Numbered from the stretch's first letter, positions 24,658 through 33,721 are shown. The stretch is 64,000 nucleotides of DNA from Amycolatopsis sp. cg9 (GCF_041346945.1 NZ_CP166850.1:2480001-2544000), one strand, 5' to 3'. A program made the numbers and translations. Notes: a model not told the origin generated them from the sequence alone.

Positions 24658-24681
24658 GTTCAACGACATATCGGAGTCCTC

Positions 24682-25074
24682 ATGAAACCCCTCGGCTGGT
24701 GGCTCCGCCACCTCCACGAGCTCCTCGAGTCCTCCATGGCCCGGGTCCTCGAAGCGGAATCGCTGACCCGGCGGCACTGGCAGGTACTCAACACGATCGC
24801 CCTCGGCGCCTGCACGCCGGAGGAGGTCGACGCGGCCATGGCGCCGTTCGTCGCCGCCGAGGGCTCGATGGCCCCGAAGGTGGCCGACCTGCGCGCCCGC
24901 GGCTGGGTCGCCGAAACCGGCGAGCTGACCGACGCGGGCCGTGCCGCCCACGCCCGCGTCGAGGAGCAGGTGAAGGCCTTCCGCGCCGCCGCGACGGACG
25001 GCGTCAGCGACGACGACTACCGGACGACGATCCGCACGCTGGAGCGGTGCGCGGCCAACCTCGAAGCCGCCTGA
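24682..25074 (+). CDS. MarR-like winged-helix regulator
   Basis: The product has 130 aa. It starts MKPLGWWLRHLHELLESSMA, a helix typical of MarR-like proteins that act in dimerisation. It continues SLTRRHWQVLNTIALGACTPEEVDAAM and KVADLRARGWVAE, then the wing TGELTDAGRAAHARVEEQ. It is shorter and more divergent than the MarR protein encoded opposite. ATG 24682 follows CGGAG by 7 nt. It is 67 bp upstream of a dioxygenase gene in the same direction, which may be its target or partner. The palindrome at 24632-24657 lies in its promoter. Confidence 0.8.
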   Translation: MKPLGWWLRHLHELLESSMARVLEAESLTRRHWQVLNTIALGACTPEEVDAAMAPFVAAEGSMAPKVADLRARGWVAETGELTDAGRAAHARVEEQVKAFRAAATDGVSDDDYRTTIRTLERCAANLEAA

Positions 25075-25113
25075 GGAATATCCCCGGGGCGCCCGGTGTC
25101 GAGTACTCTAGTA

Positions 25114-25130
25114 GTTGAACTTTCAATAAC
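25114..25130. promoter_or_regulatory. dyad upstream of the DODA-type dioxygenase gene
   Basis: AGTTGAA-CT-TTCAATAACT contains the perfect dyad TTGAA-CT-TTCAA (25115-25126), 15 nt before the ATG at 25142 and 5 nt after a -10-like TACTCT (25104-25109). A repressor here would block transcription. One of the two neighbouring MarR-type proteins is the likeliest candidate, though the dyad differs from their shared palindrome. Confidence 0.5.
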
Positions 25131-25141
25131 TGGAGCGCTCG

Positions 25142-25912
25142 ATGACCCGCACCCCGGTCCTCTACCTCAGCCACGGCGCCCCGCCGCTCGCCGACGACGC
25201 CACCTGGACCCGCCAGCTCGCCGGCTGGTCGGCCGACCTGCCGAAGCCCCGCGCGATCCTCGTCGTGTCGGCGCACTGGGAGGAGGCGCCGCTGACCCTC
25301 GGCGCGACGACGACCGTGCCGCTCGTGTACGACTTCTGGGGTTTCCCCGAGCGCTACTACCAGGTGGAATACGCGGCTCCCGGCGCACCGGAGCTGGCCG
25401 CGAAGGTGCGTAAGCTGCTTCGCTCGACGGCCACGCCGGTGCACGACGCGCCGGAACGGGGTCTCGACCACGGCGCCTACGTGCCGCTCGTCGAGATGTA
25501 CCCGGACGCCGACATCCCGGTGCTGCAGGTCTCGATGCCGTCGCTCGATCCGCAGGAGCTGTTCGACCTGGGCCGCAAGCTCGCGCCGCTGCGCGACGAA
25601 GGCGTGCTGATCGTCGGCAGCGGCTTCTTCACCCACAACCTCAGCGGCATGGCCCGCGCCACCGACGGGACGCCGCCGGCGTGGTCGGCCGAGTTCGACC
25701 ACTGGGGCGACGAGGTCCTGCGCAGCGGCGACGTCGACACGCTGCTCGACTTCCGGCACAAAGCACCGGCGGCGGCGCTCGCGCACCCGCGGATCGAGCA
25801 CTTCGCGCCGCTGTTCGTCTCCCTCGGCGCCAGCTCGGCCGAAGACTCTGGCCGCACCGTGATCGACGGCTTCTGGCACGGCTTGGCGAAGCGCTCCCTG
25901 CAGTTCTCCTGA
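25142..25912 (+). CDS. DODA-type (LigB-like) extradiol ring-cleavage dioxygenase
   Basis: The product (256 aa) is a class III extradiol dioxygenase of the 4,5-DOPA dioxygenase type, usually non-haem iron or zinc dependent, opening catechol-like rings. Family motifs are VLYLSHGAPPL near the start (first metal His), ILVVSAHWEE (second His), GLDHGAYVPL (catalytic His region) and GSGFFTHNL, with the distal His in THN. The length is typical. ATG 25142 is preceded by TGGAG. It follows a MarR-like regulator in the same direction, a frequent pairing for stress- or phenol-induced DODA genes. The substrate is unknown. Confidence 0.9.
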   Translation: MTRTPVLYLSHGAPPLADDATWTRQLAGWSADLPKPRAILVVSAHWEEAPLTLGATTTVPLVYDFWGFPERYYQVEYAAPGAPELAAKVRKLLRSTATPVHDAPERGLDHGAYVPLVEMYPDADIPVLQVSMPSLDPQELFDLGRKLAPLRDEGVLIVGSGFFTHNLSGMARATDGTPPAWSAEFDHWGDEVLRSGDVDTLLDFRHKAPAAALAHPRIEHFAPLFVSLGASSAEDSGRTVIDGFWHGLAKRSLQFS

Positions 25913-25928
25913 CCTCCCCGGAACACGA

Positions 25929-25965
25929 ACGAACCCCAGGAGCCGGGTCGGCTCCTGGGGTTCGT
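25929..25965. terminator. 16-bp stem terminator between convergent genes
   Basis: ACGAACCCCAGGAGCC and GGCTCCTGGGGTTCGT form a perfect 16-bp stem with loop GGGTC, 16 nt after the dioxygenase stop. It can also act for the convergent large secreted-protein gene, which has its own hairpin nearer its stop. Confidence 0.85.
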
Positions 25966-26080
25966 CCTCTCCAGGGAAGGAGAGCCTTTTCGATAACCGC
26001 GATCGCGGGTCGGGGGCGTTCCGTGCGAGGTCACCCTCGCGGCGCGGTGGAACGCCTGCCCGTGACAGCGGAGTACTGGG

Positions 26081-26111
26081 GCCGGGCGGGCTCTTGCCGA
26101 ACCCGCCCGGC
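26081..26111 (-). terminator. terminator of the large repeat-protein gene
   Basis: GCCGGGCGGG and CCCGCCCGGC form a perfect 10-bp stem with an 11-nt loop, 8 nt beyond the stop of the minus-strand gene at 26120. Confidence 0.7.
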
Positions 26112-26119
26112 GTCCGGAA

Positions 26120-29100
26120 CTACTTGCGCTTGACCAGACCCAGCAGCTTCGCGAGGAAGCCGGTCGAGTCGAGGCCCGACATGGCCGGGACCTGCGCGGC
26201 CGGGGCCGCGCTGTCCAGGATCGGCAGCTTCGCGTTCACCGGCAGGGCCGGGGCGGCGGGCAGCGCGGCCGGGGCGGCCGGCAGCGCCGGGGTAACCGGC
26301 AGGGCGACCGGCAGAGCCGGGACGCCACCCAGGGCGGGCAGGGCCGGCAGCGCGACGGGCAGGCCGCCGGTCGGCAGGTCCGCACGCTCGGTGCCGGGCA
26401 GGGCGCCCAGGGCCGGCAGCGCGATCGGCAGGCCCGCGGTCGGCAGGTCGGCACGCTCGGTGCTGTGGCCCGGCAGGGCGCCACCCAGCGCCGACAGCCC
26501 GGTCACCGCGGGCAGCGCCGCGGTCGAGGGCAGGGTCGGCTTCGGCAGCGCCGGGACGCCGGAGACGCCACCCGGGGTCGGCAGGTGCGACAGCTGGGAC
26601 AGCCCGGCCAGCGGGCTGGCCACCGGCGGCACGTCGGCGCGCTCGGCACCGATCGGGGCCGCGGTCGGCAGCGCGGTCGGCAGCGCGGGCAGGCCCTGGG
26701 TGGGCAGCCCAGCCGTCGGCAGGCCGCTGGCGAGCCCGGTCAGCGAGGGCAGCTCGTCGGCCGCCATCTCCGAACCGTCGACCGGGAACGCGATGGCGTC
26801 GTCTTCCCCGTCGATGCTCGTCATGTCGGTCGCGTCCGCCGTGGCGACACCGAGCAGCTCCAGGGGCACCCCGAAGATCTGCACCGGCAGCGCGAACGCG
26901 TGGTAGAAGTTGTAGCCCGACAGGCCGGACCCGTCGCCCGCGGTGGTGGCCTCGCCACCGTTCTCCGTGGTCAGCGTGTTGTCGCCGACGGCGTGCGCGA
27001 CGCCGCCCGCGGTCACCGCGTCGCCGAACAGCTGCGCGATCGCGGTCACCGGCAGGTCGAGGATGTTGCCGGAGATCGCGCCCTCGACACCGGAGGTGGT
27101 GTCGTCGCCCGCGTTCTCGACCGAGGTCATGCTGACGCCGGTGCCGGTCGCGACACCCGCCGCGCTGACCGCGTCACCGAAGACCTGCACCACCGGCAGC
27201 GCGTCCGCGCCGACGATGTTGCCGGCCACCGCGCCACCGTCACCGTTGGTGGTGGCGTCGCCACCGGCCTCCGACGTGGTGTCGTTGGTGCCCAGGCCGT
27301 GGCCCAGCGCCGCACCCGCGACGCCGTCGCTGAAGACCTGCGCGACACCGGCGATCGGCGCCTTCACGATGTTGCCGGCCAGCGCACCGTCCTGCCCGTC
27401 GGTGAGGGCGTCGCCGCCCGCCGAGGAGTCGGTGATGTTGTCGTTCTCACCGGTGCCGATGCCCGCGAGGGCGGCACCGCTGCCGGCGGCCAGCACCGGG
27501 AGCGAGACCGGGGCCTCGATGATGTTGCCGGCGCCGGCGCCCGCGGGGCCGTTCGCCGTGACGTCGCCGCCCGCGTTGGACGTCGTGTCGGTCGAGCCCT
27601 TGCCGTGGCCCTGGCCGACGAACGCGCCACCGATGTTGGCGACCTGCACCGGCAGCGAAGCCGGCACGGTGCCCAGGTTGGAGCTCAGGAAGCCGTTGTC
27701 GTCGTGGGTGGAGCCACCGCCGCCACCGGAAACGACCTTGGTCTCCTCGGCCGAGCCGGAGCCCTGGCCGATGAACGAGCCGCCCACGCCGAAGACCTCG
27801 GCGGGCAGGCCGACCGGCACCTGGACGACGTTGCCCGAGCCGGACGAGTCGTTGCCCTGCGTGCCGTCGTACGCCCCGGCGGTGACCGTCTTGTCCTCGG
27901 TCGCCGTGCCGGTCGCGTTGCCGATGTGGCTGCCACCGATGCCGAAGACCTCGGGCGCGCCAGCGGTCTGGGTGTTGACGATGTTGCCGCCCAGCACGGA
28001 GCCGTTGCCCCGCGTGTAGCTGCCGTTGCCCGCGTTGGCGTCGGTGGTGTTGTCGTGCGCGGCGTTGGCCTGCCCGATGTAGGTGCCACCGATGCCGAAG
28101 GCCTCGACCGGCAGCGCGACCGACGGGTTCAGGACGTTGCCCGAGCCGCTCGCGTTGTCACCGGCGGTCTTGACGAAGCCGCCCGAGTCGACCGTGCTGG
28201 AGGAGCTGCCGGTCTCGGGGATGCCCGCCGTGGCGTTGCCGATCCACGAACCCGCGACACCCGCGACGTTCGCGATCGGGGACAGCGAGGCCGCCCCGCC
28301 GTTGCCGGACAGGAACGAGTCGTTGCCGCTCGTCTCGAGGTAGGTCGGGATGCCGAGGCTGCCCTCGCGCGTGTCCCCGGCCGTGGCGTCGGCGGAGGTG
28401 TTGCAGCCGTCGGAGTTCGACAGCGAGCCCCACACGGCGCCCGAGTTGCAGTTGAACTTGACCGGCAGGGCGATCGGCGCGCCGACCACGTTGCCGGAGC
28501 CGCTCGCCTGGTCGCCGGAGCTGAACAGCGAGCCGCCGGAGGTGGCGACCGTGTCGGCCGAGTAGCCGTGGCTCTGGCCGTTGCCGAGCAGGTACGACGC
28601 GGCGTTGCCGGTCACCTGCACCGGGGTGGCGAACTGGCCCGCCACCACGTTGCCGGAGAGGGCCGAGCCGTCGCCGTTGGTGTCGACGTTCCCGGTCTCG
28701 GTGGTGCTCTGGCTGGCCGACCCACCGGTCACGCGGCCGGTGCCGCCGGCGACGCCGCCGCCGTTCCCGGCGATCTGGACGGGGAGGGCCCAGTCGAGGG
28801 CGACCGCGTTGCCCGCGAGGCTGGAGTCCTCACCGGTCGTCGCGATGTCCTGGTTGTGCTCCCAGGTCTGGGTGTGGTCGCCACCCTCGACGTTCGCGTC
28901 GCCGATCACGCCGACCGCGTTGTCCACGATCTGGATCGGGACGACGACGTCGCCGGTGACCTTGTTGCCCTTGAGGTTGTTGTGGCCCGGGGTGAAGGCG
29001 CCCGCGCCGTCGGCCTTGGTGGCACCGCCGAGGGTGCTCTGGCTGATCGGGCTCGCTTCGTCGAGCTGCTTGACGGCCTCGTTCGCGGCCTTGGTGACCG

Positions 29101-29326
29101 GCTTGGTGCTCAGCTCCGTCTGCCCGGCGGGCAGGTCCAGCTGACCGAACGGGGTGCCGACCGCGTTGTTGGCTTCCTGGATGGGAGCCGTGACGTTCAG
29201 GTCGAGCGGGGAGGCCGGAGCGTCCGGGTTGACGTTCTCGTCGGCCGAGGCGATGCCGGTACCCAGCATCAGCAACCCACCCGTGACAAGTGCGGTCTGG
29301 AGTCCGCGCTTTGCCCACGTCTGCAT
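26120..29326 (-). CDS. large secreted protein with 14 chaplin-like repeats
   Basis: The 1068-aa protein is exported: signal peptide MQTWAKRGLQTALVTGGLLM to IASA (residues 1-28). After a 90-aa spacer come 14 degenerate repeats of about 50 residues. The pattern is GNxVxxPxxLPVxVxGxxxxxxG, then a variable Asp/Thr/Gly-rich part ending in TxGxxGxxSG. This pattern, and the two cysteines of repeat 4 (FNCNSGAVWG and DGCNTS), resemble chaplins, the amyloid-forming surface proteins of aerial hyphae. The C-terminal 230 residues are Ala/Pro/Leu-rich with three ERADLPTxGLP-type repeats and a basic end, GFLAKLLGLVKRK. ATG 29326 follows AAAGGAG. A role in the cell-surface layer is inferred. Most chaplins have one or two domains, so 14 is unusual. 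Confidence 0.82.
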   Translation of the reverse strand: MQTWAKRGLQTALVTGGLLMLGTGIASADENVNPDAPASPLDLNVTAPIQEANNAVGTPFGQLDLPAGQTELSTKPVTKAANEAVKQLDEASPISQSTLGGATKADGAGAFTPGHNNLKGNKVTGDVVVPIQIVDNAVGVIGDANVEGGDHTQTWEHNQDIATTGEDSSLAGNAVALDWALPVQIAGNGGGVAGGTGRVTGGSASQSTTETGNVDTNGDGSALSGNVVAGQFATPVQVTGNAASYLLGNGQSHGYSADTVATSGGSLFSSGDQASGSGNVVGAPIALPVKFNCNSGAVWGSLSNSDGCNTSADATAGDTREGSLGIPTYLETSGNDSFLSGNGGAASLSPIANVAGVAGSWIGNATAGIPETGSSSSTVDSGGFVKTAGDNASGSGNVLNPSVALPVEAFGIGGTYIGQANAAHDNTTDANAGNGSYTRGNGSVLGGNIVNTQTAGAPEVFGIGGSHIGNATGTATEDKTVTAGAYDGTQGNDSSGSGNVVQVPVGLPAEVFGVGGSFIGQGSGSAEETKVVSGGGGGSTHDDNGFLSSNLGTVPASLPVQVANIGGAFVGQGHGKGSTDTTSNAGGDVTANGPAGAGAGNIIEAPVSLPVLAAGSGAALAGIGTGENDNITDSSAGGDALTDGQDGALAGNIVKAPIAGVAQVFSDGVAGAALGHGLGTNDTTSEAGGDATTNGDGGAVAGNIVGADALPVVQVFGDAVSAAGVATGTGVSMTSVENAGDDTTSGVEGAISGNILDLPVTAIAQLFGDAVTAGGVAHAVGDNTLTTENGGEATTAGDGSGLSGYNFYHAFALPVQIFGVPLELLGVATADATDMTSIDGEDDAIAFPVDGSEMAADELPSLTGLASGLPTAGLPTQGLPALPTALPTAAPIGAERADVPPVASPLAGLSQLSHLPTPGGVSGVPALPKPTLPSTAALPAVTGLSALGGALPGHSTERADLPTAGLPIALPALGALPGTERADLPTGGLPVALPALPALGGVPALPVALPVTPALPAAPAALPAAPALPVNAKLPILDSAAPAAQVPAMSGLDSTGFLAKLLGLVKRK
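26790..28966 (-). repeat. 14 tandem degenerate chaplin-like repeats
   Basis: Each unit is 50-63 codons long and starts at a GN(I/V)V-type motif. The units cover about residues 121-840 of the protein. Repeats 6-13 are the most alike (GNIVxxPVxxxxxVFGxxxxxxG). Repeat 4 carries the only cysteine pair and repeat 5 the longest insertion before it. The copies are too diverged for recent replication slippage. Confidence 0.8.
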
Positions 29327-29534
29327 GGGGTTTTTCTCCTTTATTTCGGGTTCCCTTGCGGGCTTGTGGGGGTGCGCTCGTCGAAGTCGAAACGGAGTCC
29401 GAGCCGCACCCGAGGGGGAAGGAACTTCATGCGGGCGCACAAAAGCGCACCGCCGTGTCACGGGCTTTTCGCGGACGCAGGGCCGTCAGATGAAGACGGA
29501 CTTGGGCGCGTCAGCGACCCGTGAAGGGAGGTGT

Positions 29535-30449
29535 TCAGTCAGGAGTGACGCCGGGCTGCTCGCCCGGGGTGCGCATCGCGGTGCGCAGGCCGGCGCGGCT
29601 CATGGCCGCGACGGCGGAGTCGACGGCTTCGGTCGTCCAGAACGGGACGCCGAAGTTGAGGCCGTCGAGGTGACCACCGGGGGCAGTGCTGCCACCCGGG
29701 GCGGTGGGGACGGACGGCGCAACCGGAAGCTGCACCGGGGTCAGCGGCGACGGCAGGTCGCGGTGGGAATCACGGGACTCGCCCGCGGCACCGGTGACGT
29801 CGTCGTGCTGAAGACCCGTCGGCATCGCGAGCGCGGCTCGCAGCGCGGCGGGGAGCTGGACGGTCGTGACGGCGACCGTGTCCGTGGTCTGGCCGACGCC
29901 CGTGGTGACCGGCTCCTGCTCGACCGGGGTGAGCCCCGGGAGCGGAACCAGGTCGCCGTGGCCGGCCGGGTCGAGCAGCTGCCACACGTCGTGGGCCGGC
30001 TCGGGGGTGAAGGTCTGCTCGAGGACCTCGCGGGTGTCCTGCGGCTCGCGGACGATGTGCTCGACCGCGCCGAGCGTGCGGGTCGCCGGGCTGACGACGG
30101 CTTCCTCGGCGAGGTCCGAGACCGAGTCGCTGACGCGGTCGGAGACCTCGTGGCCGAGGACGCGGGCGCACGGCTCGCTCCACGCCGTGGCGTCCTGGTG
30201 GCAGTCCGAGGCGGCGACGTCGCTCGCGGCGTCCGAAGCGCCGTCCTTCACGTCGCCGAGGCTGCCGGTCGCGGCCGCGGCGATCGGAGCGGTGCCCACC
30301 TCGACGGTGTCCGCGGAGGCGGTCGCGCCGGACACGAGCCACGCGGCGGCGGTGCCGGCCACGGCCCCGCCGAGCACGAGCAGCGCACGCGACACGAGCC
30401 GGCCGGCGCGCTTGGCGCCCTGCCCCTCGTTCGTCGCGTGGTCGGCCAC
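29535..30449 (-). CDS. secreted protein of unknown function
   Basis: I do not recognise the family. The 304-aa product starts MADHATNEGQGAKRAGRLVS and has a hydrophobic signal segment (ALLVLGGAVAGTAAAWLVSG) ending in ATASA near residue 47. The mature part has a cysteine pair (SDCHQDATAWSEPCARVLG) and a helical middle. The Pro-rich C-terminus includes the segment LNFGVPFWTTEAVDSAVAAM. GTG 30449 has AGGAG 8 nt upstream. It is upstream of, and in the same direction as, the 14-repeat protein, 208 bp away. No terminator is visible between them, so co-transcription is possible and a shared envelope role is conceivable. Confidence 0.65.
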   Translation of the reverse strand: MADHATNEGQGAKRAGRLVSRALLVLGGAVAGTAAAWLVSGATASADTVEVGTAPIAAAATGSLGDVKDGASDAASDVAASDCHQDATAWSEPCARVLGHEVSDRVSDSVSDLAEEAVVSPATRTLGAVEHIVREPQDTREVLEQTFTPEPAHDVWQLLDPAGHGDLVPLPGLTPVEQEPVTTGVGQTTDTVAVTTVQLPAALRAALAMPTGLQHDDVTGAAGESRDSHRDLPSPLTPVQLPVAPSVPTAPGGSTAPGGHLDGLNFGVPFWTTEAVDSAVAAMSRAGLRTAMRTPGEQPGVTPD

Positions 30450-30669
30450 TGGTGCATCTCCTGGTGCTCGGTGAATGTCCGGCGATGAGCCGTTGCGGAA
30501 GCGACCTAACCAAATCCGCGACGCCGCTCGCATCCTCGACACGACTTGATGCCCCCATCGTGTGAAGAACACAGCGTGCGATCGGCTTTCACGGCGGGTG
30601 ATCACGGCTGGCCGTCGAGCGTGTCGGACTCGGCTCGCGGAAAGCGGCCGAATCGGACGGTGTTGCCAG

Positions 30670-30675
30670 TACGGT
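30670..30675 (+). promoter_or_regulatory. -10 element of a likely leaderless transcript
   Basis: TACGGT fits TANNNT and lies 6 nt before the GTG start at 30682, with no ribosome binding site between. It is the fourth case of this spacing on the plus strand in this window. Confidence 0.5.
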
Positions 30676-30681
30676 GAGCCG

Positions 30682-31923
30682 GTGAGCCACGCGCGACGCG
30701 AAGACCCGTTCCTGCCGGAGCACGAGGACATCACCGGGCTGATCCCCCGGGGCCTGCGCATCAGCGCGGCGCTGGCGTGGCGGTTCATCGTGGTGGTCGC
30801 CGCGCTGTACGCCGTGGTCTGGGTGATCGGCTACCTCTCGGTGGTCGTCATCCCGCTGTCCATCGCCCTGCTGGTGTCGGCGCTCCTCGCGCCGGCCGTG
30901 CAGAAGCTGGTGGCGGTGAAGTTCCCGCGCGGGCTGGCGACGGCGATCGTGCTGATCGCCGGGCTGGCCGTGCTGGGCGGGCTGCTGACGTTCGTCATCA
31001 CGCAGTTCTCCTCCGGTCTGCCGCAGCTGCAGCAGCAGGTGAACGCGAGCCTCGACCAGATCAAGAACTGGCTCCTCAACGGACCGCCGCACCTGCGCCA
31101 GGAGCAGATCCAGGACTTCATCAACCAGGCGATCGGCTTCATCCAGAACAACCAGGCGTCCATCACGACGACCGCGCTGACGACGGCCAGCACGGTCGGC
31201 GAGATCCTCACCGGCTTCCTGCTGACGCTGTTCATCACGATCTTCTTCCTCAGCGGCGGCGACGGCATCTGGACGTTCCTCGTGCGCGCCGTGCCCGGCC
31301 GGGTGCGCAACCGCGTGGACGTCGCCGGCCGCCGCGGGTTCGCGTCGCTGGTCAGCTACGTGCGGGCGACGGCGGCGGTGGCCGTGGTCGACGCCGTCGG
31401 CATCGGCGTCGGCCTGTGGATCATGGGTGTCCCGCTGGTGATCCCGCTGGCGACGCTGGTGTTCATCGGCGCGTTCATCCCGATCATCGGCGCGGTCATC
31501 ACCGGCGGCGTCGCGGTGCTGATCGCGCTGGTGACGAACGGCTTCATCGGCGCGGTGATCGTGCTGGCCATCGTGATCGGCGTGATGCAGCTGGAGAGCC
31601 ACATCCTGCAGCCGCTGCTGCTCGGGCGGGCGGTGAAGCTGCACCCGCTGGCCGTGGTGCTCGCCATCACCGCCGGCCTGGTCGCGGGCGGCATCGCCGG
31701 CGCGCTGCTGGCCGTGCCGCTGCTCGCGGTGCTCAACGCCGGCGTCCGGTCGCTGCTGCACGAGACCAACCCGGACCCGGCGGAGGTGGACGTCCTCAAG
31801 GACCAGGCCGCGCAGCCGAACGACGCCGAACCCGGGGGGCCGGACGCCGAAATCGCGACGGTCGGCGAGGAGGAAGCCGCCGCTTCGACGGCCGAGCCGC
31901 CGAAGCGCGACGAAAAGTCGTGA
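30682..31923 (+). CDS. AI-2E family (YdiK/PerM-type) membrane protein
   Basis: The product has 413 aa and about eight membrane segments. The layout is that of the AI-2E exporter superfamily: two N-terminal helices, a central soluble segment (residues 105-170), and the conserved block FIGAFIPIIGAVITGGVAVL followed by LESHILQPLLLGRAVKLHPL. Many members have no role in autoinducer transport and act as sodium/proton exchangers or carriers, so no substrate is claimed. The acidic 50-aa tail is cytosolic. GTG 30682 follows TACGGT by 6 nt. The stop overlaps the start of the histidine kinase, so the three genes form an operon. Confidence 0.88.
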   Translation: MSHARREDPFLPEHEDITGLIPRGLRISAALAWRFIVVVAALYAVVWVIGYLSVVVIPLSIALLVSALLAPAVQKLVAVKFPRGLATAIVLIAGLAVLGGLLTFVITQFSSGLPQLQQQVNASLDQIKNWLLNGPPHLRQEQIQDFINQAIGFIQNNQASITTTALTTASTVGEILTGFLLTLFITIFFLSGGDGIWTFLVRAVPGRVRNRVDVAGRRGFASLVSYVRATAAVAVVDAVGIGVGLWIMGVPLVIPLATLVFIGAFIPIIGAVITGGVAVLIALVTNGFIGAVIVLAIVIGVMQLESHILQPLLLGRAVKLHPLAVVLAITAGLVAGGIAGALLAVPLLAVLNAGVRSLLHETNPDPAEVDVLKDQAAQPNDAEPGGPDAEIATVGEEEAAASTAEPPKRDEKS

Positions 31924-33056
31924 CCACCCGGCGGTCCCCGGACCCGATCACGCCCATGTGGCGGGGCGTGATCGCGTTCCGCTGGCTCACGTGGGCGTTC
32001 GCCTGCGGCACCGTGATCGTCCAGAGCGGTCACTACCAGCGCGAAGGGCTGGCGTGGGCGATCGTCGGCGTGATGGCGGTGTGGTCGGTCGTCAGCAGCT
32101 TCCTCTACCTGCGCGAGCGGACGCGGCCGCCGGCGCTGGTCGTCTTCGACTTGGTGTTCACCACGGCGTTGCTGCTGACCTCGCCGTGGGTGCTCAGCGA
32201 CGCGCAGTTCGCCTTGAACGTCCCGCTCATCACCACGGTCTGGGCGGCCGTGCCGCCGGTCGCCGCGGGCGCCCGCTTCGGCGCGAGCGGCGGCGTGCTG
32301 GCCGGGCTGGTCGTCGGCGTGGCGACCGGGCTGGCGCGGGAGAAGTTCGACCTCGACGTCGCCCGGGACGGCGTCCTGCTCGCCGCCGCCGGCCTGCTGG
32401 TCGGCATGGCCGCGACGATGGGCCGCCGGTCCGCGGCGCGGCTGGAGCAGGCGCTGCGGAAGGAAGCGGCGACGGCCGAGCGCGAACGGCTGGCCCGGTC
32501 GATCCACGACAGCGTGCTGCAGGTGCTCGCCCGGGTCCGCAAGCGCGGCAACGAAGTCGGCGGCGAGGCGGCGGAGCTGGCGCGGCTGGCCGGCGAGCAG
32601 GAGATCGCCCTGCGGTCGCTGGTGACGACCGAGCCGCTGACGCCGAACGACAGCGGAACGCTGAGCCTGCGCGCGGCCTTGCAGCTGCTCGCGACGTCGG
32701 CGGTGGAGGTCTCGACCCCGGCGGACGACGTCGAGCTGCCGGCGCACGTGACCGAGGAGCTCGTCGCCGTCACCCGCGAAGCACTGGCGAACGTCGAGAA
32801 GCACGCGGGCCCCGGCGCGCACGCGTGGGTGCTGCTGGAGGACCTCGGCAGCGAAGTCGTGGTGAGCATCCGCGACGACGGACCGGGCATTCCGGACGGG
32901 GTTCTCGAGCGAGCGGCAGCGGAAGGGCACCTCGGCGTGGTGGAATCCATCCGGGGGCGGGTCCGCGATCTCGGGGGGAGCGCGACCCTCGACACCGGGC
33001 CCGGTCAGGGCACGGAGTGGGAGGTCAAGGTGCCGAGCACGAGGGGTGCGGAATGA
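31920..33056 (+). CDS. membrane sensor histidine kinase (NarL/LuxR-partner type)
   Basis: The product has 378 aa. About five membrane segments (residues 15-170) act as sensor. A HisKA_3 dimerisation helix follows, with the phospho-acceptor in ERERLARSIHDSVLQVL (H196). The HATPase domain shows EALANVEKHAGPGAHAW, DDGPGIPDG and LGVVESIRGRVRDLGG. The build is like MacS-type actinobacterial kinases. GTG 31920 overlaps the previous stop, and its own stop overlaps the regulator start by ATGA. The signal may concern the membrane protein encoded upstream, judging only by the operon. Confidence 0.9.
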   Translation: MTTRRSPDPITPMWRGVIAFRWLTWAFACGTVIVQSGHYQREGLAWAIVGVMAVWSVVSSFLYLRERTRPPALVVFDLVFTTALLLTSPWVLSDAQFALNVPLITTVWAAVPPVAAGARFGASGGVLAGLVVGVATGLAREKFDLDVARDGVLLAAAGLLVGMAATMGRRSAARLEQALRKEAATAERERLARSIHDSVLQVLARVRKRGNEVGGEAAELARLAGEQEIALRSLVTTEPLTPNDSGTLSLRAALQLLATSAVEVSTPADDVELPAHVTEELVAVTREALANVEKHAGPGAHAWVLLEDLGSEVVVSIRDDGPGIPDGVLERAAAEGHLGVVESIRGRVRDLGGSATLDTGPGQGTEWEVKVPSTRGAE

Positions 33057-33718
33057 GCGAGCCGCGGATTTCGGTCATGGTGGTCGACGACCACCCGATC
33101 TGGCGCGACGGCGTGGCCCGCGACCTGACCGAGCACGGCTTCGACGTGAAGGCGACCGCGCCGGACGCCGACGCGGCGCTGCGCATCGCGCGGACCGTCC
33201 GGCCGGACGTCGTGCTGATGGACCTCAACCTCGGGACCACGTCCGGGGTGGACGCCACCCGCGAGATCACGTCGGCGCTGCCGTCGACGAAGGTGCTGGT
33301 GCTGTCCGCGAGCGGCGAGCACAAGGACGTCCTGGAGGCGGTGAAGGCCGGCGCGTCCGGCTACCTGGTCAAGTCGGCGTCCGCGGCGGAGCTGGTGGAC
33401 GCCGTGCACCGGACCGCGGCCGGCGACCCGGTGTTCACGGCGGGACTGGCCGGGCTGGTGCTCGGCGAGTACCGGCGGATGGCCGACGCGTCCACCGGCG
33501 ACACCGCGGGTGCCGAGCCACCCCGGCTGACCGAGCGCGAAACCGACGTCCTGCGCCTGGTCGCGAAGGGGCTGACCGCACGGCAGATCGCCGAGCGGCT
33601 GGTGCTGTCGCACCGGACGGTGGAGAACCACGTGCAGTCGACGCTGCGGAAGCTGCAGCTGCACAACCGCGTCGAGCTGGCCCGCTACGCGATCGAGCAC
33701 GGCCTCGACGAGGAGTGA
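33053..33718 (+). CDS. NarL/LuxR-family response regulator
   Basis: The product has 221 aa. The receiver domain has the acidic pair DD at 12-13, the phosphorylated Asp at D57 (VVLMDLNLG) and the switch Lys in GYLVKSASA. The C-terminal LuxR helix-turn-helix reads LTERETDVLRLVAKGLTARQ and LVLSHRTVENHVQSTLRKL. ATG 33053 overlaps the kinase stop, so the pair is translationally coupled. Targets are unknown; autoregulation of the AI-2E/kinase/regulator operon is a simple guess. Confidence 0.93.
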   Translation: MSEPRISVMVVDDHPIWRDGVARDLTEHGFDVKATAPDADAALRIARTVRPDVVLMDLNLGTTSGVDATREITSALPSTKVLVLSASGEHKDVLEAVKAGASGYLVKSASAAELVDAVHRTAAGDPVFTAGLAGLVLGEYRRMADASTGDTAGAEPPRLTERETDVLRLVAKGLTARQIAERLVLSHRTVENHVQSTLRKLQLHNRVELARYAIEHGLDEE

Positions 33719-33721
33719 CCC

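Noticed and set aside
30682..31923. Quorum-sensing autoinducer-2 exporter
   Set aside because: The family name is historical; no luxS or other AI-2 gene is nearby, so no autoinducer role is claimed.
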